Below, one piece after another: positions 1 through 10,699 of a DNA stretch of 64,000 nt. How positions within the stretch are numbered: position 1 is the first letter of the stretch; every line of letters starts with the position of its first letter. A program made the position numbers and the translations under genes. The stretch is taken from the NCBI GenBank assembly GCA_013368325.1, contig JAACJK010000001.1:3162001-3226000 (forward strand). Reading direction: 5' to 3'. The stretch is from Ephemerocybe angulata (lineage: Eukaryota > Basidiomycota > Agaricomycetes > Agaricales > Psathyrellaceae). Below the pieces are notes generated by a model. That model was not told where the DNA came from. It saw nothing but the letters and a program-made list of their open reading frames with translations, and made no database searches.

Positions 1-181
1 GTGGGTTCTCTCAATTGGATGCCATACTCATATGTGCGGCCTGAACTAACAGCGTTTTCAGGGAAGTCGATTCGAGGTTCTACCAGGCGGCTTGGCTGCG
101 ATAGCGGACGGTGTGAAGAGATTTGGACAAAACCAGGTTTCTGGAGTAAAGCTTCTTGTGCACCCTGATGAAACTGCTTAA
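1..181 (+). CDS. 3' end of a ToxD-like zinc-binding-type alcohol dehydrogenase/enoyl reductase (cut by window start)
   Basis: Only the last intron (1-61, ending TTTTCAG with a CTAAC branch-like site) and the last exon (62-181, stop 179-181) are in the window. The exon encodes about 39 residues, including EVLPGGL and VSGVKLLV. These match the final exons of the two complete paralogues downstream (EVIAGGL..VSGEKLVV and EVLPGGL..VSGIKLVA). The intron sits at the same place as intron 4 of those genes. It is therefore the tail of a third member of the tandem medium-chain reductase (MDR) cluster. The upstream part and substrate are unknown. The stop lies only 9 bp before the MITE at 191, so the 3' UTR probably runs into the MITE. 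Confidence 0.8.
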
Positions 182-190
182 TCCTGCCTA

Positions 191-696
191 CAGCCGTTTG
201 CATAATTCCGTGAATGTTTCGAACTTTTTCAAATTTGTCACGTGCCGGTGACCCCTACCAAACAAAGCCGATAAGATAGCCCATTCTTTGCCTTTTCTTC
301 CTTAGGGCTTGTAGATCATGGTCTTATAGCCTTCCATGGTAGAGATATGGGTCAATCCCACTGATACATTTGAAGATAAAGGTCTACCATGCGACAGTGC
401 CAGAGCGACTGCTCCTTGTGCAAGATTGATGGCATGGCCGACGCCGCCGAACCGCCCGCTACCCGCCCGCCTTTATCCCGATGCCGTGCATGACCCCTCA
501 ACACACGTTCAATCTGCCTCCCAAAGTGCACCATTGTCTCATTAGGATTTACCACCGCTCAGATCGATGCAAACCGGTACCAGGAGCAGAGGTCTTCAAA
601 CCTCATCTCATCTTATCTATTGTATTTGGCTGGGGTCACCGGCACGTGACAATTTTGAAAAAGTTCGAAACATTCACGGAATTATGCAAACGACTG
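191..696. mobile_element. Non-autonomous Tc1/mariner-type MITE with TA target duplication
   Basis: The ends are long inverted repeats. CAGCCGTTTGCATAATTCCG.. starts at 191 and its reverse complement ends ..CAAACGACTG at 696. The terminal repeats are about 62 bp at near identity and continue as a weaker match for roughly another 25 bp. Both ends abut TA (189-190 and 697-698), the target duplication of Tc1/mariner elements. The 506-bp body has no transposase-like reading frame. Its terminal sequence (CAG[CT]CG) differs from the full-length transposon at 2978 (GTCACCAC), so that element did not obviously mobilise it. It lies 9 bp after the stop of the first reductase gene. Confidence 0.85.
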
Positions 697-698
697 TA

Positions 699-1145
699 AT
701 GTCGAGCAGGCGTGTGATATTTGTCCAATTTTAGTGCCAGCTTCTCGTCCTGTTAAGCATCTAATCAGAAAGAGTAGGAAAGAATCCACCATTGCGTGAT
801 CGCAGTCCATCTCACCTCTGCGGACGACGATGGCATACTACCCTCCTTCGCGATCGAGCGCCATACCTGGATAATCCAGTCAACTGAACATTGCCATTCA
901 TAATCGGGTTTTGGTAATGTGCTGACTGATGTCCTTGGACTGACAAAACAACTGCATACTAGGTGATGCATGATGGGGTAATTGCGAATTCATACGTATG
1001 CGGTTAAATTTCAGTTCTATTCCACACAGTCCAGAACCCGTCGGCCAGCTTATAAGAGGGTGACATCTCTCACCTTCGAGTTCTGCAATTTACCCTGATT
1101 CCAACCCGCTGACAATTTCCAACGGTAGTTCCTCGCGCACCTGGC
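699..1145 (+). promoter_or_regulatory. Upstream region of the first complete reductase gene, with TATA-like box
   Basis: The 450 bp between the MITE and the ATG at 1146 show no coding signal. A TATA-like CTTATAAG lies at 1050-1057, about 90 bp before the ATG, followed by a pyrimidine-rich stretch. This is the only promoter-like element that can be pointed to. Confidence 0.4.
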
Positions 1146-2441
1146 ATGGCCCCCACCGAACAGAAAGCTCTCCTTCTCGAGAAGAAGTTTGGCGATCTCG
1201 TAGTGAACACCTCGTGGCCTGTACCCAAACCAAAGAAAGACGAAGTCCTAGTCAGAATTCAGTCTGCAGCGCTTAACCCAGTTGACTGGAAGATCCAAAA
1301 GTATGGAATCTTCATCACGACTTTCCCCTCTATCCTTGGCTCGGACGTTGCTGGAGACGTTGTAGAGCTCGGCGAAGGAGCTTCAAACTTCGCAGTTGGC
1401 GATAAAGTGTGAGTAATGGCTGCAGTTTTACGACTATTTCCAGCTAATCCAGTTCTCTCTATGTTCTAGATTCTTCCAAGGTCCGTATGGCCAGAATGAG
1501 GCAACTGGATTTCAGCAGTATGCTACCGCTGATGTCTTTACTCTGGCAAAGGTGAGAGGGATGGATTACTTGCTATCGTCGCTCGTGCTGACCCTGATTT
1601 GCGTAGATTCCTGACAACGTAACTTATGAGGAAGCGTCCAGCATTCCTGTTGGATTCACGGCAGCTTATGTTGGTCTCTACAATACCACCCCTGGAAAGG
1701 GACTTGGATACGACGCACCTGTAACTCCCGGAACCAAGGGCAAGTACGGCGGCGTCCCTATCGTTGTCCTCGGTGGATCGAGCTCCGTCGGTCAGTACGG
1801 TAAGTTGTCCTGAGCTCACCTCGCAAATTCTGAGTGAAACTTACTGATACAAATCTGGCGACATATCTCAGGCATCCAACTGGCAAAACTCTCCGGCTTC
1901 AGTCCCATCATTACCACCTCATCCCTCAAGCATGAAGAATTTCTCAAATCCCTCGGCGCTACGCACGTACTCGACCGAAATGCGCCTCTGACTGCTGAGA
2001 CAATCAAGGCTATCACAGACCTACCAGTCCGAGGCGTTCTTGACGCCATCTCTACTGCCGAAACTCAGAAAGTTGGTTTCGAACTCCTTGCCTCGGGTGG
2101 AGGGATCGCAACTGTTCAGCAGCCTCAGCCAGACCTGGAGGAGCGGGCGTCAAACGAGAATAAGAAGTTCGCTTGGGTCATTGGCGCCAAGACTCTGCCG
2201 CACAACGTACAGCTTCTGCGTGACGTCTATTCACAGTTTACAGAGCTCCTGGTGAAGGGTGACATCAAGGTATACAATGTTTATCGCTCTCTTATCAGTC
2301 CTAGCTAACCATCTATGCTAGCCGAATCGAGTAGAAGTAATCGCTGGTGGCCTCAATGGGGTTGGTGAGGGGCTGACGAGGTTGCAGGAGAACAAGGTTT
2401 CTGGAGAGAAACTGGTTGTTCGTCCACAAGAAACCAATTAA
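1146..2441 (+). CDS. ToxD-like NAD(P)H-dependent medium-chain reductase (zinc-binding dehydrogenase family)
   Basis: Five exons: 1146-1408, 1470-1551, 1607-1799, 1872-2269, 2322-2441; about 350 aa. The N-terminal half is a GroES-like MDR fold (ALNPVDWKIQ near residue 40, GSDVAGDVVELG, then VGDKV). The second half is a Rossmann fold with the glycine-rich GGSSSVGQYGIQLAK and a LGATHVLDRNAPL strand. The structural and catalytic zinc ligands of true alcohol dehydrogenases are not evident, as expected for the ToxD/enoyl-reductase-like subgroup that reduces C=C bonds with NADPH. Substrate is unknown. It shares all four intron positions with the gene at 7415, so the two are duplicates. The start follows a short leader and matches MAPTxxxALxxEKK of the paralogue. 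Stop 2439-2441. Confidence 0.88.
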
Positions 2442-2975
2442 TTAGTGAACGAAGATAGATCCACCAGTGTATACTATTTTTGAGCGTACAGATCCGTGCA
2501 CCCGTAATCTTAGGTATCACAAAATTGAATCCGTATCAACACATGTACCTTCACGCAATGCTCCTCCTACAACACCGCTGTGCGAGATGGGTTTTCAGCT
2601 CCATGGTAGAGATGTGCATTGACTGAACTTGAAGAGTTCAACAATGAGCTTAGTACGAAATGCCGAAGCGATCGAGGCCCGTCATAACTAGTCCCGAGGA
2701 TCGGCATACCGTGATGGGCGCCTACTAACACCGGAGGAGATTCTCACCACCGTCTATTCAGACTTGGTACAATAGCTCCAGCTCCCCTTCGTTTTTTTGC
2801 TCAATAAAGGAGTTTTTGTCTCGGGGCATACTCCACCTGAGCACGATCTCTTGCTCGACGGACAATGATTTGCAGCGATCATTTTGAATACGAGCGCCTA
2901 GCTCTTTGATGAGATTGCTTACGATCATCGGCTTCCGGCTTCCCATTGAAATACCAAGGTATGGAGCGGGCCGCT
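2442..2975. other. Intergenic region between reductase gene and transposon
   Basis: No supportable gene. It holds the 3' flank of the reductase and runs to the TA target duplication (2976-2977) of the transposon. Short overlapping frames on both strands have no recognisable product. Confidence 0.5.
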
Positions 2976-2977
2976 TA

Positions 2978-5900
2978 GTCACCACCTATTTGGAACAGCG
3001 GCAAAATCGGCTGAGGAAAGAAAATCGGATTTTTGGACTATTTATCTATATTTATTTGGGACCTACACGCGCCTGCAGGAGTGCGCGAGGTGGGTGTGAG
3101 GCACATTGCGCAGCATAAAACTCGAGTATTTCGGGTAGAGCTGTACCTCCTGTAGTCCTCAAACTATATACTCGCTTTTTTATCCATCCGAATGCCCAAG
3201 ACGAAGAAAAGCAAGACTAATTACGAGAGGGCAGCGCGCGCCCGAGCTGGAAAGGCGGCAAAACGAAACCCACCAGTCGAAATCAGCACAGACTCGGAGG
3301 ATGAAGCACCAGGGGCTGCTGAGAGCCTTAGTGAGGGATTTGTGGATCCAGTGGTTATTGTTGTGGATGCTGAGGACGATGAGTGTCTGTGTGGAAAGTG
3401 GAATGGGACTGTCGAGTACATCGCAAGTGATTCAGAGTCGGATGAGGACTGGTGGGAATCGGGGTCAGATTTTACTGACGAGTCGGATCTGGAGAGGGAA
3501 TGGGAGGGATTGGATCAGGTGCATGAAGGTGTGGACGAAGAAATGGATGCCGACGAAATTCTTCAAAACCTCAGGGAGCAATGCAGCCTTTTGGAATTGG
3601 AGAACGAGGTTGAGGAGCTCTTAAAGCCAACTCCATACGAGGACATCACGGCTAAAAAGCCAGAGAAGACTTGGGCCAATGCAGAGCAAAACCGGGGCTT
3701 TGGGTATACTGGCAGGGCGCCTCGTACAGTGCGAGATCACTCGAAAAAAGCGAGGGACAAGGAGAAGCGAGATGTCGTGACTCGAAACTCGTGAGTATGG
3801 TCCAGTAAGCTCGACGAAGCTATCTCTAAAAGTTCTATACAATTATTTAGGGATCAAGCTGCAAACTTTCGCTCATTCTTTACTGTCGAACCTCGGGCAT
3901 CGTCTAGTACGGTTACTGCAGCGCAGGGCACGTTACCTCAACCCCCAGTCATCGAAATAACTTCGGACACGGAGAACGAAGCCGAATACAACCTCCCAGA
4001 CGATGTTGGTGCCCATGTGTGCACAGGATACCTCTCAGACGAGAGTGCGATCGAAATATCGGATTGGGAGGACGAGGAAGGCGAAGGCAGCGAAGGGGAG
4101 TTGGAAAAGGAAGGAAACGAGGTCCCAGTTGTACTCGAACCACGTCAGGAAGAGGAGAGCCATGCAAGCACATCCAGGACACGCCGGCGTGCACCCGATG
4201 CGAATTATGGTATCAGGCCAATTCCCCCACCGAAGCGTCGTCGTTTGGATATTCCTGCACGAGAGGAGAAGCGCCAGAGGTCCGAAAAAATACGCCGTGA
4301 CCGCGCTAAGGCTTTAATCGAGATAGAGAAGCTTCTCTCATCGAAGAAGGACCATTTCGACGCTGGGAGAAACGGCCTTCAGGCGAAACGTGCCAGAGCC
4401 ATCCAAATATGTTTAAAGCTCGTTGTAAAGGATCACCGGCGTCTAATCGACGCCTCGGAGCGGGCAGCAGAGTCTACGGGGTTTAGTAAGGTGTGGGGGG
4501 CTCGCCAGGTGCGGGAATGGGTGGGGGTATGGATAGCAACGAGGTCTCTGCCAAAATCGCGTCGTGGATGCCATGGAAAAGTCTACTCCCTGCTCGACGA
4601 TCCAGAGGTGTGCACAGAACTGCGCTCGTTCCTTCGATCCGAGAAATGGTCCATGAATCCGAAGAAACTTGCCGAATTTACGAAGGGAAAGTTGCTGCCT
4701 GGTGAAGCGAAGAAGTATCTGCAGCAGGTTGTGTCTGTGGAGATGCCGAGGGGGTTGAAAAAATATCTGGAGGTCGAGCTATTCCCTCGAGTACACATGA
4801 AGGTTGCAAAGGGCATCTCGCTTCGCACAGCGCAACGGTGGCTTCGCAAAGAAGGATTTCGTTATACGGCACACAAGAAGGCCCTGTACTACGATGGGCA
4901 CGAGCGAGAGGACGTTGTAGACGACCGGCAGGGACGTTTTCTTCCAGCAATGGAGGAATTAAAGCCCTGCCTCGTGCAGTATAAGCCCGACGACGTTACC
5001 AAGGAGGTGGAGCTTCATCTTAATCCGGGTCAACGCAAAATCGTCGTTGTTGCGCATGACGAGATGACTGCCCAGGCTCACGACGGAAAATCCATGTCTT
5101 GGGTCTGGCGAGGCGAGCAACCATTGCGGAAGAAAGGTCCAGGGCGTGGGCTTCATCAATCCGATGTTATTTGCTCGACTGTGGGATGGTTAAGGGAGGC
5201 GAGTGTTACGATGGAATACGGGAAGAATTACGATGGATATTGGACTGGGGAGATGTTTGCAGACCAGGTAATGTTTCCCCTGCATCGTATATTACTCTAT
5301 TCTAACCGCTGACTGAATCCTTAGTTGGAAACCAAGATTATACCCGCTTTTGTTCGCGCACATGGTCCCGAGTACCAAGCAGCCTTTCTCATCGATAATT
5401 CCCAAGGACACTCGGCGTATGCGAAGGACGCACTACTCACAGCCCGAATGAACTTCAATCCCGGTGGAAATCAGCCTCACATGCGAGCTGGATGGTATGT
5501 GAAGGACGGGGAGCGTGTATCACAGGAGATGTCGTTCCCCGGAGACCATCCGGCACACCCTGCGCAGCCAAAGGGAATGAAACAGATCCTCGTGGAAAGG
5601 GGCCTGTTTCGGTCTGGGCTTATTATGCAGTGCAGGAATTCGAAGAACCCCGATGGATCGGCGAAGAAATGCCCACACGACGCAACCAACTGCTGCGCAA
5701 AACGCATTCTCGATCGGCAACCCGACTTTCTGGCGCAGAAACCTCTCGTGCAGGAAATCATTGAAAGGGCTGGCCATATCTGCATTTTCCTCCCCAAATT
5801 TCATTGTGAGTTAAACTTCATTGAATATTTCTGGGGTGCAGTCAAGCGCTATTTGCGCGAGCGCTGCGATTACACATTCGACGGCCTCAAGGAAAATATG

Positions 5901-6278
5901 CAACCCGCACTCGCCTCAGTCCCGGTCACACTCATCAGGAAGTGGGAAAATCGCACCAAGAGGTGGATGGAGGCTTACAGGAAGGGTCTTGGGGCACACG
6001 AAGCCCAACTGGAGGTTAAACAGTTCAGTTCTGTCAAGTATGCATCCCATCGTCGAGCCCCGACATTAGATTAGATATGTAGTTACTATATATGGCAGGA
6101 GATAAGATACCTAGATAAGATGGCAAAATCGCGGTCCAACTTTTTCTGAAAACTTCAAAGTTCAAAAAACGGTCTAACAGTTTTGTTCATATTGCTCTCC
6201 TCTACAGTTCTGTTAGACAGAATCTCCATATCTATACTATACGGTGAGCAGTTAGAGCTGTACCAAACTAGTGGTGAC
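2978..6278 (+). mobile_element. Full-length DDE transposon with TA target duplication and imperfect TIRs
   Basis: The left end GTCACCACCTATTTGGAACAGC (2978-2999) and the reverse complement of the right end, GTCACCACTAGTTTGGTACAGC (6257-6278), match at 18 of 22 positions. Both ends abut TA (2976-2977 and 6279-6280). The flanks CTTA and TAAG are also symmetric, so the repeat may include them. The 3301-bp element carries one plus-strand transposase gene with two introns and no stop or frame break that I could find. The TA duplication points to the IS630-Tc1-mariner superfamily. The element sits between the first reductase gene and a 3' relic of another copy. Confidence 0.78.
3192..6074 (+). CDS. 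DDE transposase (IS630/Tc1-mariner-like DDE superfamily endonuclease)
   Basis: Three exons: 3192-3790, 3851-5267, 5325-6074; 921 aa with both introns in GT-AG context. The first ~280 residues are acidic and basic low-complexity sequence. A helical, DNA-binding-like region follows (RTAQRWLRKEGFRYTAHKK). The RNase-H-like catalytic domain has D603 (VVVAHDEMTAQ), D696 (AAFLIDNSQGHS) and E839 (FHCELNFIEYFWGAVKRY). D696 and E839 are about 142 residues apart, much more than the 34-41 of classical Tc1/mariner, because a Cys-rich insertion (CPHDATNCCAKRI) lies between them. All three acidic residues are present and the frame is open, so the copy could be active. The protein would cut and paste the surrounding element. 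Confidence 0.85.
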
Positions 6279-6405
6279 TAAGTGGCTCGCTCCATAGGGT
6301 CGTCAAGATCTGCTCCCCAGTACGCCATTTATTTTGGAGCCTTTCTGTGGAAGCGGGACCTCGGTATCTGCACAAACTGCTTTCAAAGCATTGTATTGGT
6401 GATGC

Positions 6406-6447
6406 GTTAGCCGACAGCTACTTGTTCGTCCACAAGAAACATCATGA
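6406..6447 (+). pseudogene. 3' relic of a reductase (ToxD-like) gene
   Basis: The sequence reads VSRQLLVRPQETS then a stop, nearly the same as the end of the reductase at 1146 (VSGEKLVVRPQETN, stop). A 19-nt stretch (TTGTTCGTCCACAAGAAAC) is identical in DNA. Nothing convincing of the rest of the gene was found upstream before the transposon end at 6278, so only the tail seems to survive. This suggests a fourth copy in the cluster that decayed, possibly disrupted by the transposon. Confidence 0.6.
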
Positions 6448-7414
6448 AGGGAAGGCCTTAGAGATCAGGATATTTCTTGAAGTCGTTGCGAATCGAGTGT
6501 AAATAGCACAGCTTTGGTACTTCACGTTCGCAATTGACAACAGAGAACACACTCTTGCCCAGGTTTTATTCTCCACCACTGGTATGCTTGGTTCCTTGCT
6601 GCACTCGGGCGAGACTTAGTTCAAGTTGTCCAGCAGTGAGTTGATGGTCTGTGGGAAACCCGGAAATTTATGACGCTCGAGTTCACATACCCACGATATC
6701 ATAACTCAACATCTCTTCCTTCCACCCATGTGCATGTGCCCCCTCTTCTCAGAATCTACATAGGATCGCTAATTCCAAACGCCATCGACGCTGCGGCTCG
6801 GCACAGATACGTGGCCTCTGTTCTGGTTGCAACAACAGCAAAATCATCCCTGTTTGCGCTGATCTCCACTCTAGAGGAGCTTTTCTGTCTTCCTCATTCG
6901 GCAGCCCAGCGCATCCGAAGGGGAGAGGTCGAGCTCATCTGCGCTGGGCGCATAATCTGCTATCATTGAACCTGGCAGCGGCCTCGACAAAAGGATGCCG
7001 AACGTAGTGGGGGCAGAACCGCAGCACTTCTCGGTATGTAGTTTCCCCTGGTCTATCTGAACAGCGTTGCCGGGAAATTGGGGCCCCGAGTTTGAATGCT
7101 AGGGACCGACTTACTACAGGCAGGCGCTTCTCCAGCTATTTATAAACACCTCGCTATGTGAAGCCGTCTTCGGGAGTTGAGGTAGCCGAGTGCCCGGCTG
7201 CCATTGTCCTCCACTCTTCCAAGTTGAAGTTGTCGTAATCTGCTGAGTGAGCCACTGCGCTCCCGGAATTCATTTCCCGGGTGTTCCAAACGAGCGTTGC
7301 TTCAAAGTTAGGATCAGCTTTCAAGCACATAAAAAGGGAAAGGTACATTTGACAGGATACCTCAAACTCATAGTTCATCTCAAGTAACGAAGTGCATTAG
7401 CCCAGCGTTAGAAT
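6448..7414. other. Intergenic region with promoter of the second reductase gene
   Basis: About 970 bp without a supportable gene. An open frame of 99 codons at 6670-6969 has no recognisable features. TATAAA occurs at 7141-7146, 270 bp before the ATG at 7415, and an A-rich CATAAAAAGGG occurs near 7327. Either could serve the reductase. Confidence 0.4.
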
Positions 7415-8694
7415 ATGGCGCCTACTCACCACAATGCGCTTATCCAGGAGAAGAAAGGAGGCGATCTCGTTTTAGCCACTTTGTCCGTCCCCGAACCGAA
7501 GGCGGATGAGGTTCTTGTCAAGGTACACGCAGCAGCGCTGAACCCAGTTGACTGGAAAATCCAGAAGGTCGGTTACTTCATCACCCAATATCCTACTGTG
7601 CTCGGCATCGATATTGCTGGTGAAGTTGTCAAACTGGGTGAAGCCGTCGCCGACTCTCAGTTTGCCGTTGGTGACAGAGTGTGAGTACAGGTATTGAGGT
7701 GTTATACGTTCCCTCTGAAATCTGATTGGGTTCTTTCTTTAGTGTCTTTCCTGGCATCTACAATCAAGTCGGGAACACTGGATTTCAGGAATACAGTGCC
7801 TCAGGTCTGGTGACGCTAGCAAAGGTTCGTCGTGCCGTCCCATGGGAGTGCGGCCTATGCGTTAACAACGGCTAGATACCCGCCAATATCTCGTACGAGG
7901 AAGCTTCCTCGCTCCCGGTTGGCCTTACTACGGCCTATACAGGGCTGTACAATGTTAGCCCTCACGGTCTAGGGTTCAACAGCCTCCCCAAGCCCGGAGC
8001 TAAAGGGAAGTACTCTGGAACCCCAATTGTAATTATCGGAGGATCCAGTTCAGTTGGGCAGTATAGTATGCCATGCGGTCCTATCAACCACAATGCGAGA
8101 TTCTAATATATGTTAATGCGAACAGCCATCCAACTCGCCAAGCTCTCTGGGTTCAGCCCCATCATCACTACTTCTACTTTGAAGCACGAAACATACCTCA
8201 AGTCACTCGGTGCTACGCATGTCCTAGATCGAAACACGCCTTTGACGCAGGAAAGTCTCAAGGGTATCACGGATAGCCCTATCCAGTCCGTTTACGACGC
8301 CATCTCGGATGCAGATACTCAGAAAGCCGGGCTGGACCTCCTTGCACCAGGGGGACAGATTGTGGTTGTTCAGTATCCTCAGCCATCCTTGAAGGAAAGG
8401 GCCCAGCAAGAAAGCAAGAGCTTTTCGGCTGTGACTGGAGGAAAACTGGCCCACAATATACCACTGTTGAAGGAGCTCTTTGAGCACCTAACCACGCTGT
8501 TGGAGGGCGGAGATATCAAGGTCTGTTAAAGCATCATACCACCTAAAATGACGAGCTAAACCCAGTGTTTATAGCCTAATCGTGTTGAAGTTCTACCTGG
8601 TGGTCTTAACGGGATCGTTACTGGGTTGAAGCGATTGGAAGAGCAGAAGGTGTCCGGGATCAAGCTCGTTGCCTGCCCCCAGGATACGCTTTAA
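7415..8694 (+). CDS. ToxD-like NAD(P)H-dependent medium-chain reductase (paralogue)
   Basis: Five exons: 7415-7680, 7743-7824, 7876-8065, 8126-8520, 8575-8694; about 350 aa. Layout and splice positions match the gene at 1146. It has GroES-like motifs (ALNPVDWKIQKVG, GIDIAGEVVKLGEAV) and the Rossmann glycine motif IIGGSSSVGQY. That is followed by IQLAKLSGFSPIITTSTLKHE and LGATHVLDRNTPL, close to the paralogue. The end is VSGIKLVACPQDTL. As in the first copy no zinc-ligand set is evident. The two genes and the tail at 62-181 form one tandem family, probably reducing an unsaturated carbonyl substrate in secondary or detoxification metabolism; that role is inferred from the family only. Stop 8692-8694. 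Confidence 0.88.
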
Positions 8695-8805
8695 CAGCCT
8701 TTCATCATTCCAACAGTAATAGTACCTTGATAGCACCGTGTGTTTACTTGAAGAATCTGAGCGTTTCTTTCGATGAATCCTGTGAATAGGGGTCAATTGA
8801 AAGGG

Positions 8806-8816
8806 GATATATATTT
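8806..8816 (+). promoter_or_regulatory. TATA-like element of MYND/ankyrin gene 1
   Basis: GATATATATTT lies about 90 bp upstream of the ATG at 8904, in the 209-bp gap after the reductase gene. Confidence 0.4.
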
Positions 8817-8903
8817 GCCGGCCGCGACGATCAGAGGTGCCTGGTGCATGGCTCGTCCTTTCCTTCCGACGACCACCTTCCCTCATCCAAAACTTTTAAC
8901 GCT

Positions 8904-10388
8904 ATGCCCAGGCGCAACCCGAGGGTTAACTTCACTCGCGAGCCGCAGTGGGACTACGTACCGGAATCTGGATGCGTCGTCACGGATGAGATGAGGCAGA
9001 TTCTGGCCCGCCCCGGCTTTTTGAACGACCAAAACGGCGGAAAGCGATTGCAGTACCTCTATTCAAACCGTTAAGTATCTTTTGAGAGGCTTGCTGTTAC
9101 ACCTGGGGTATCTGACGGTTAATACTCACAGAAAGCATGGGCTTTAGTCTGCAAGATTTTTCGCCTTTTGGACAGGCCTGCTTTTTGGGTATCACCCAAG
9201 TCGTTGAAGAAGTGAGATCGCCACACTTTTTGGGGGTGGAATACTGACGTTTATACGAATAGGCTATATCATCTGGCACTGCACCTCCGCTGTCCACCAA
9301 AGAGTCTGCCTTCGAGCAAGGTTATGCGACGCTCATCATCCTTGGTGCTCAGCGTATTCAAGCAGGTCGGGGGCCCCCGTCGCACCATCACGCTGTTCTG
9401 AAGTTCTTGATATCCCAAAGCTTGCCATTGGACCTCCCTGACGTCGTTGGATTTACTGCCTTGCAACACGCCATGCACGGAACCCCAGCTATGCTCGACA
9501 AGGAGGCTCTTATTCGCGAGCTGCTCGAGTCCGGGGCTAGTATCAACCACCAGAACCGGTGGGGCTCGACGGCTTTGCACCAGGCAGTTCTTCGAGGAGA
9601 CACTCTTGGGATCGAACTCTTGATGGAGTACGGGGCGGACGTCAATATCCCGGACGGAAATGGATACACAGTGAAGGGGTTCTATGTGAACGCTGGAGCT
9701 GGAGTTAACGCCGTCATGGAGAAATGGCTTTTGAAGCGCGCTGGGGAACAGGCACCTTTGGCTGAGAAGCGGTGCGACAAGTGTGGAGTAACCACCAAGT
9801 CGCTGAAGATGTGTGCGGCCTGCCATACCGTTCAGTACTGCTCCAAAGAGTGTCAAAGCAAGTAACATCCCCCATTCACTTCTTTGCCCGACTCTTACCA
9901 GTTTATCGCCAGAATCTGCCTGGTCCGGACACAAGCAAATGTGTAAAGCGTATTCTTCGGTGGAACCGGTTACCCTGATCCCATACTACTTGTCAGGACA
10001 GGGGCCCTCGATGAATATTCCCGTCGAACATGTGCAGCGTGGCCTACTCGGCGGGATGCCCACTCCGGATGTACCACTCAGCCAGCTGCGCAATAGCCAA
10101 CCACCGAAGAAACTTCCTGCGGGAGGCAAGCAGGTGATTGTGAAGATTCAGATCTCCCCTACCCCCTTGACCTCCAGAAGATATGTTCCCATGCATGTGT
10201 ATACGCAAAAGCATGATTTCGCCTGCTACCTGCGTCGGGAAGATTGTCCGGAGGAATGGGATCGCGTTTACGCTGTTATCAAGAATAGGACGCTGTCTGG
10301 CCTCAAAGGTTACTTTGTGGCGGATATCAAGAGTAGGGACGAGTTCGTAGTCAAGATATCCGAGCCACTGGCTGCCCAGCCTTGGTAG
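8904..10388 (+). CDS. Ankyrin-repeat and MYND-type zinc-finger protein 1
   Basis: Four exons: 8904-9069, 9132-9211, 9263-9857, 9913-10388; 438 aa. An N-terminal region (QILARPGFLNDQNGG) is followed by about three ankyrin-like repeats (DVVGFTALQHAMHG, HQNRWGSTALHQAVLRGD, MEYGADVNIPDGNGY). Next comes a MYND finger (CDKCGVTTKSLKMC, CHTVQYCSKECQ, WSGHKQMCK) with the full C/H ligand set across intron 3. A conserved ~150-residue C-terminal domain ends LKGYFVADIKSRDEFVVKI. The third intron starts GC (GCAAGT) rather than GT, the only donor that keeps the MYND frame. Every exon lines up with the paralogue at 46037-47544. Such proteins usually act in protein-protein contacts; no specific role can be assigned. 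Confidence 0.85.
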
Positions 10389-10699
10389 CCCGAACGATGC
10401 GTCAGCCACCGCTAAATGACAATGACGGCATGGAGTAAGCGCCCAACGACGAGACCCGTATCTAGTCGTTGGCTAGCGCCGACATTGACATTTGGAATCA
10501 AAACTATTACTTACAACAAGTGTATTTTCGTATACAATCAATCGTACGATGACATTACTCGTAAACGTGATAGTTCATAAATGGACATGGGAGGTATGCG
10601 ATGATGGGGTAGTACCAAAGAATGGTAGCGGAAATGAATGCGTGTAATGAGGGGAAAGAATCTGTCGTCAAATGAATTGTAGTGAAAGATGAGACCAGC
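10389..10699. other. Intergenic region between convergent genes
   Basis: About 310 bp between the MYND gene (plus) and DUF7918 gene A (minus). It should hold both polyadenylation regions. No gene seen. Confidence 0.5.

Noticed and set aside
6670..6969. 99-codon open frame between transposon and reductase gene
   Set aside because: No domain, no splice logic, no paralogue; typical of chance frames in GC-balanced sequence.
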